The translations under genes and the position numbers were made by a program. Source: Porticoccus sp. (GTDB lineage Bacteria > Pseudomonadota > Gammaproteobacteria > Pseudomonadales > Porticoccaceae). Taken from it: a DNA stretch of 5,670 nt. Positions 5,610 to 5,670 of the stretch are shown piece after piece. Below the pieces are notes generated by a model, which did no database searches, was not told where the DNA came from, and saw nothing but the letters and a program-made list of their open reading frames with translations. The stretch lies in contig JALQUJ010000140.1 of NCBI GenBank assembly GCA_023263825.1, positions 1 through 5,670 of the forward strand, read 5' to 3'. How positions within the stretch are numbered: position 1 is the stretch's first letter; each line of letters begins with the position of its first letter.

Positions 5610-5670
5610 AACGATTACTATTTATTGTCTTTTTTTGTAATTAATTTTTTACCTGCCAAACATTCAATAG

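Noticed and set aside
1..5670. An undescribed multi-gene defence, mobile or biosynthetic system
   Set aside because: The genes are isolated units in mixed orientation with unrelated functions. There are no transposases, integrases, toxin-antitoxin pairs, CRISPR repeats, nucleases or tandem repeats, and the five genes do not look like a co-transcribed system.

Overview
The window is AT-rich chromosomal DNA, most likely from a low-GC marine gammaproteobacterium of the Oceanospirillales type. This is inferred from gene content and codon use: a DegQ/MucD-type periplasmic protease, a bacterial voltage-gated channel, an EAL-HDOD signalling protein and a proteobacterial-style lipoprotein. No marker gene such as rRNA fixes the taxon. 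Five genes are well supported. There is no tRNA, rRNA, CRISPR array, transposase, phage gene or origin.

Layout: 1-294 has no intact gene. Its minus strand holds a short membrane-protein-like frame broken by one TGA (70-243). A one-domain voltage-gated cation channel follows on + (295-1110), then a possible 23-codon ORF with a good ribosome binding site (1130-1201). A lipoprotein of unknown function lies on - (1229-1804 or 1903), convergent with the channel. After a gap of about 220 bases comes a class I SAM methyltransferase-like protein on + (2125-2760). It converges almost end to end with an EAL-HDOD protein on - (2768-4000). A strong terminator (4151-4192) then closes a DegQ/MucD-like serine protease on - (4234-5595), whose upstream neighbour lies outside the window.

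The genes do not form one pathway. They look like independent single-gene units: envelope protein quality control (HtrA), regulation through a probably non-catalytic EAL domain joined to HDOD, cation entry (channel), an envelope lipoprotein and a methyltransferase-like protein. I see no defence or mobile system. The most interesting single signal is the channel's selectivity filter, TFEDWTD. It carries acidic residues where sodium-selective bacterial channels have small or neutral ones, and it resembles eukaryotic calcium-channel filters. The broken frame at the left edge, the small ORF after the channel, the lipoprotein family and the atypical SAM motif are the other points worth checking.
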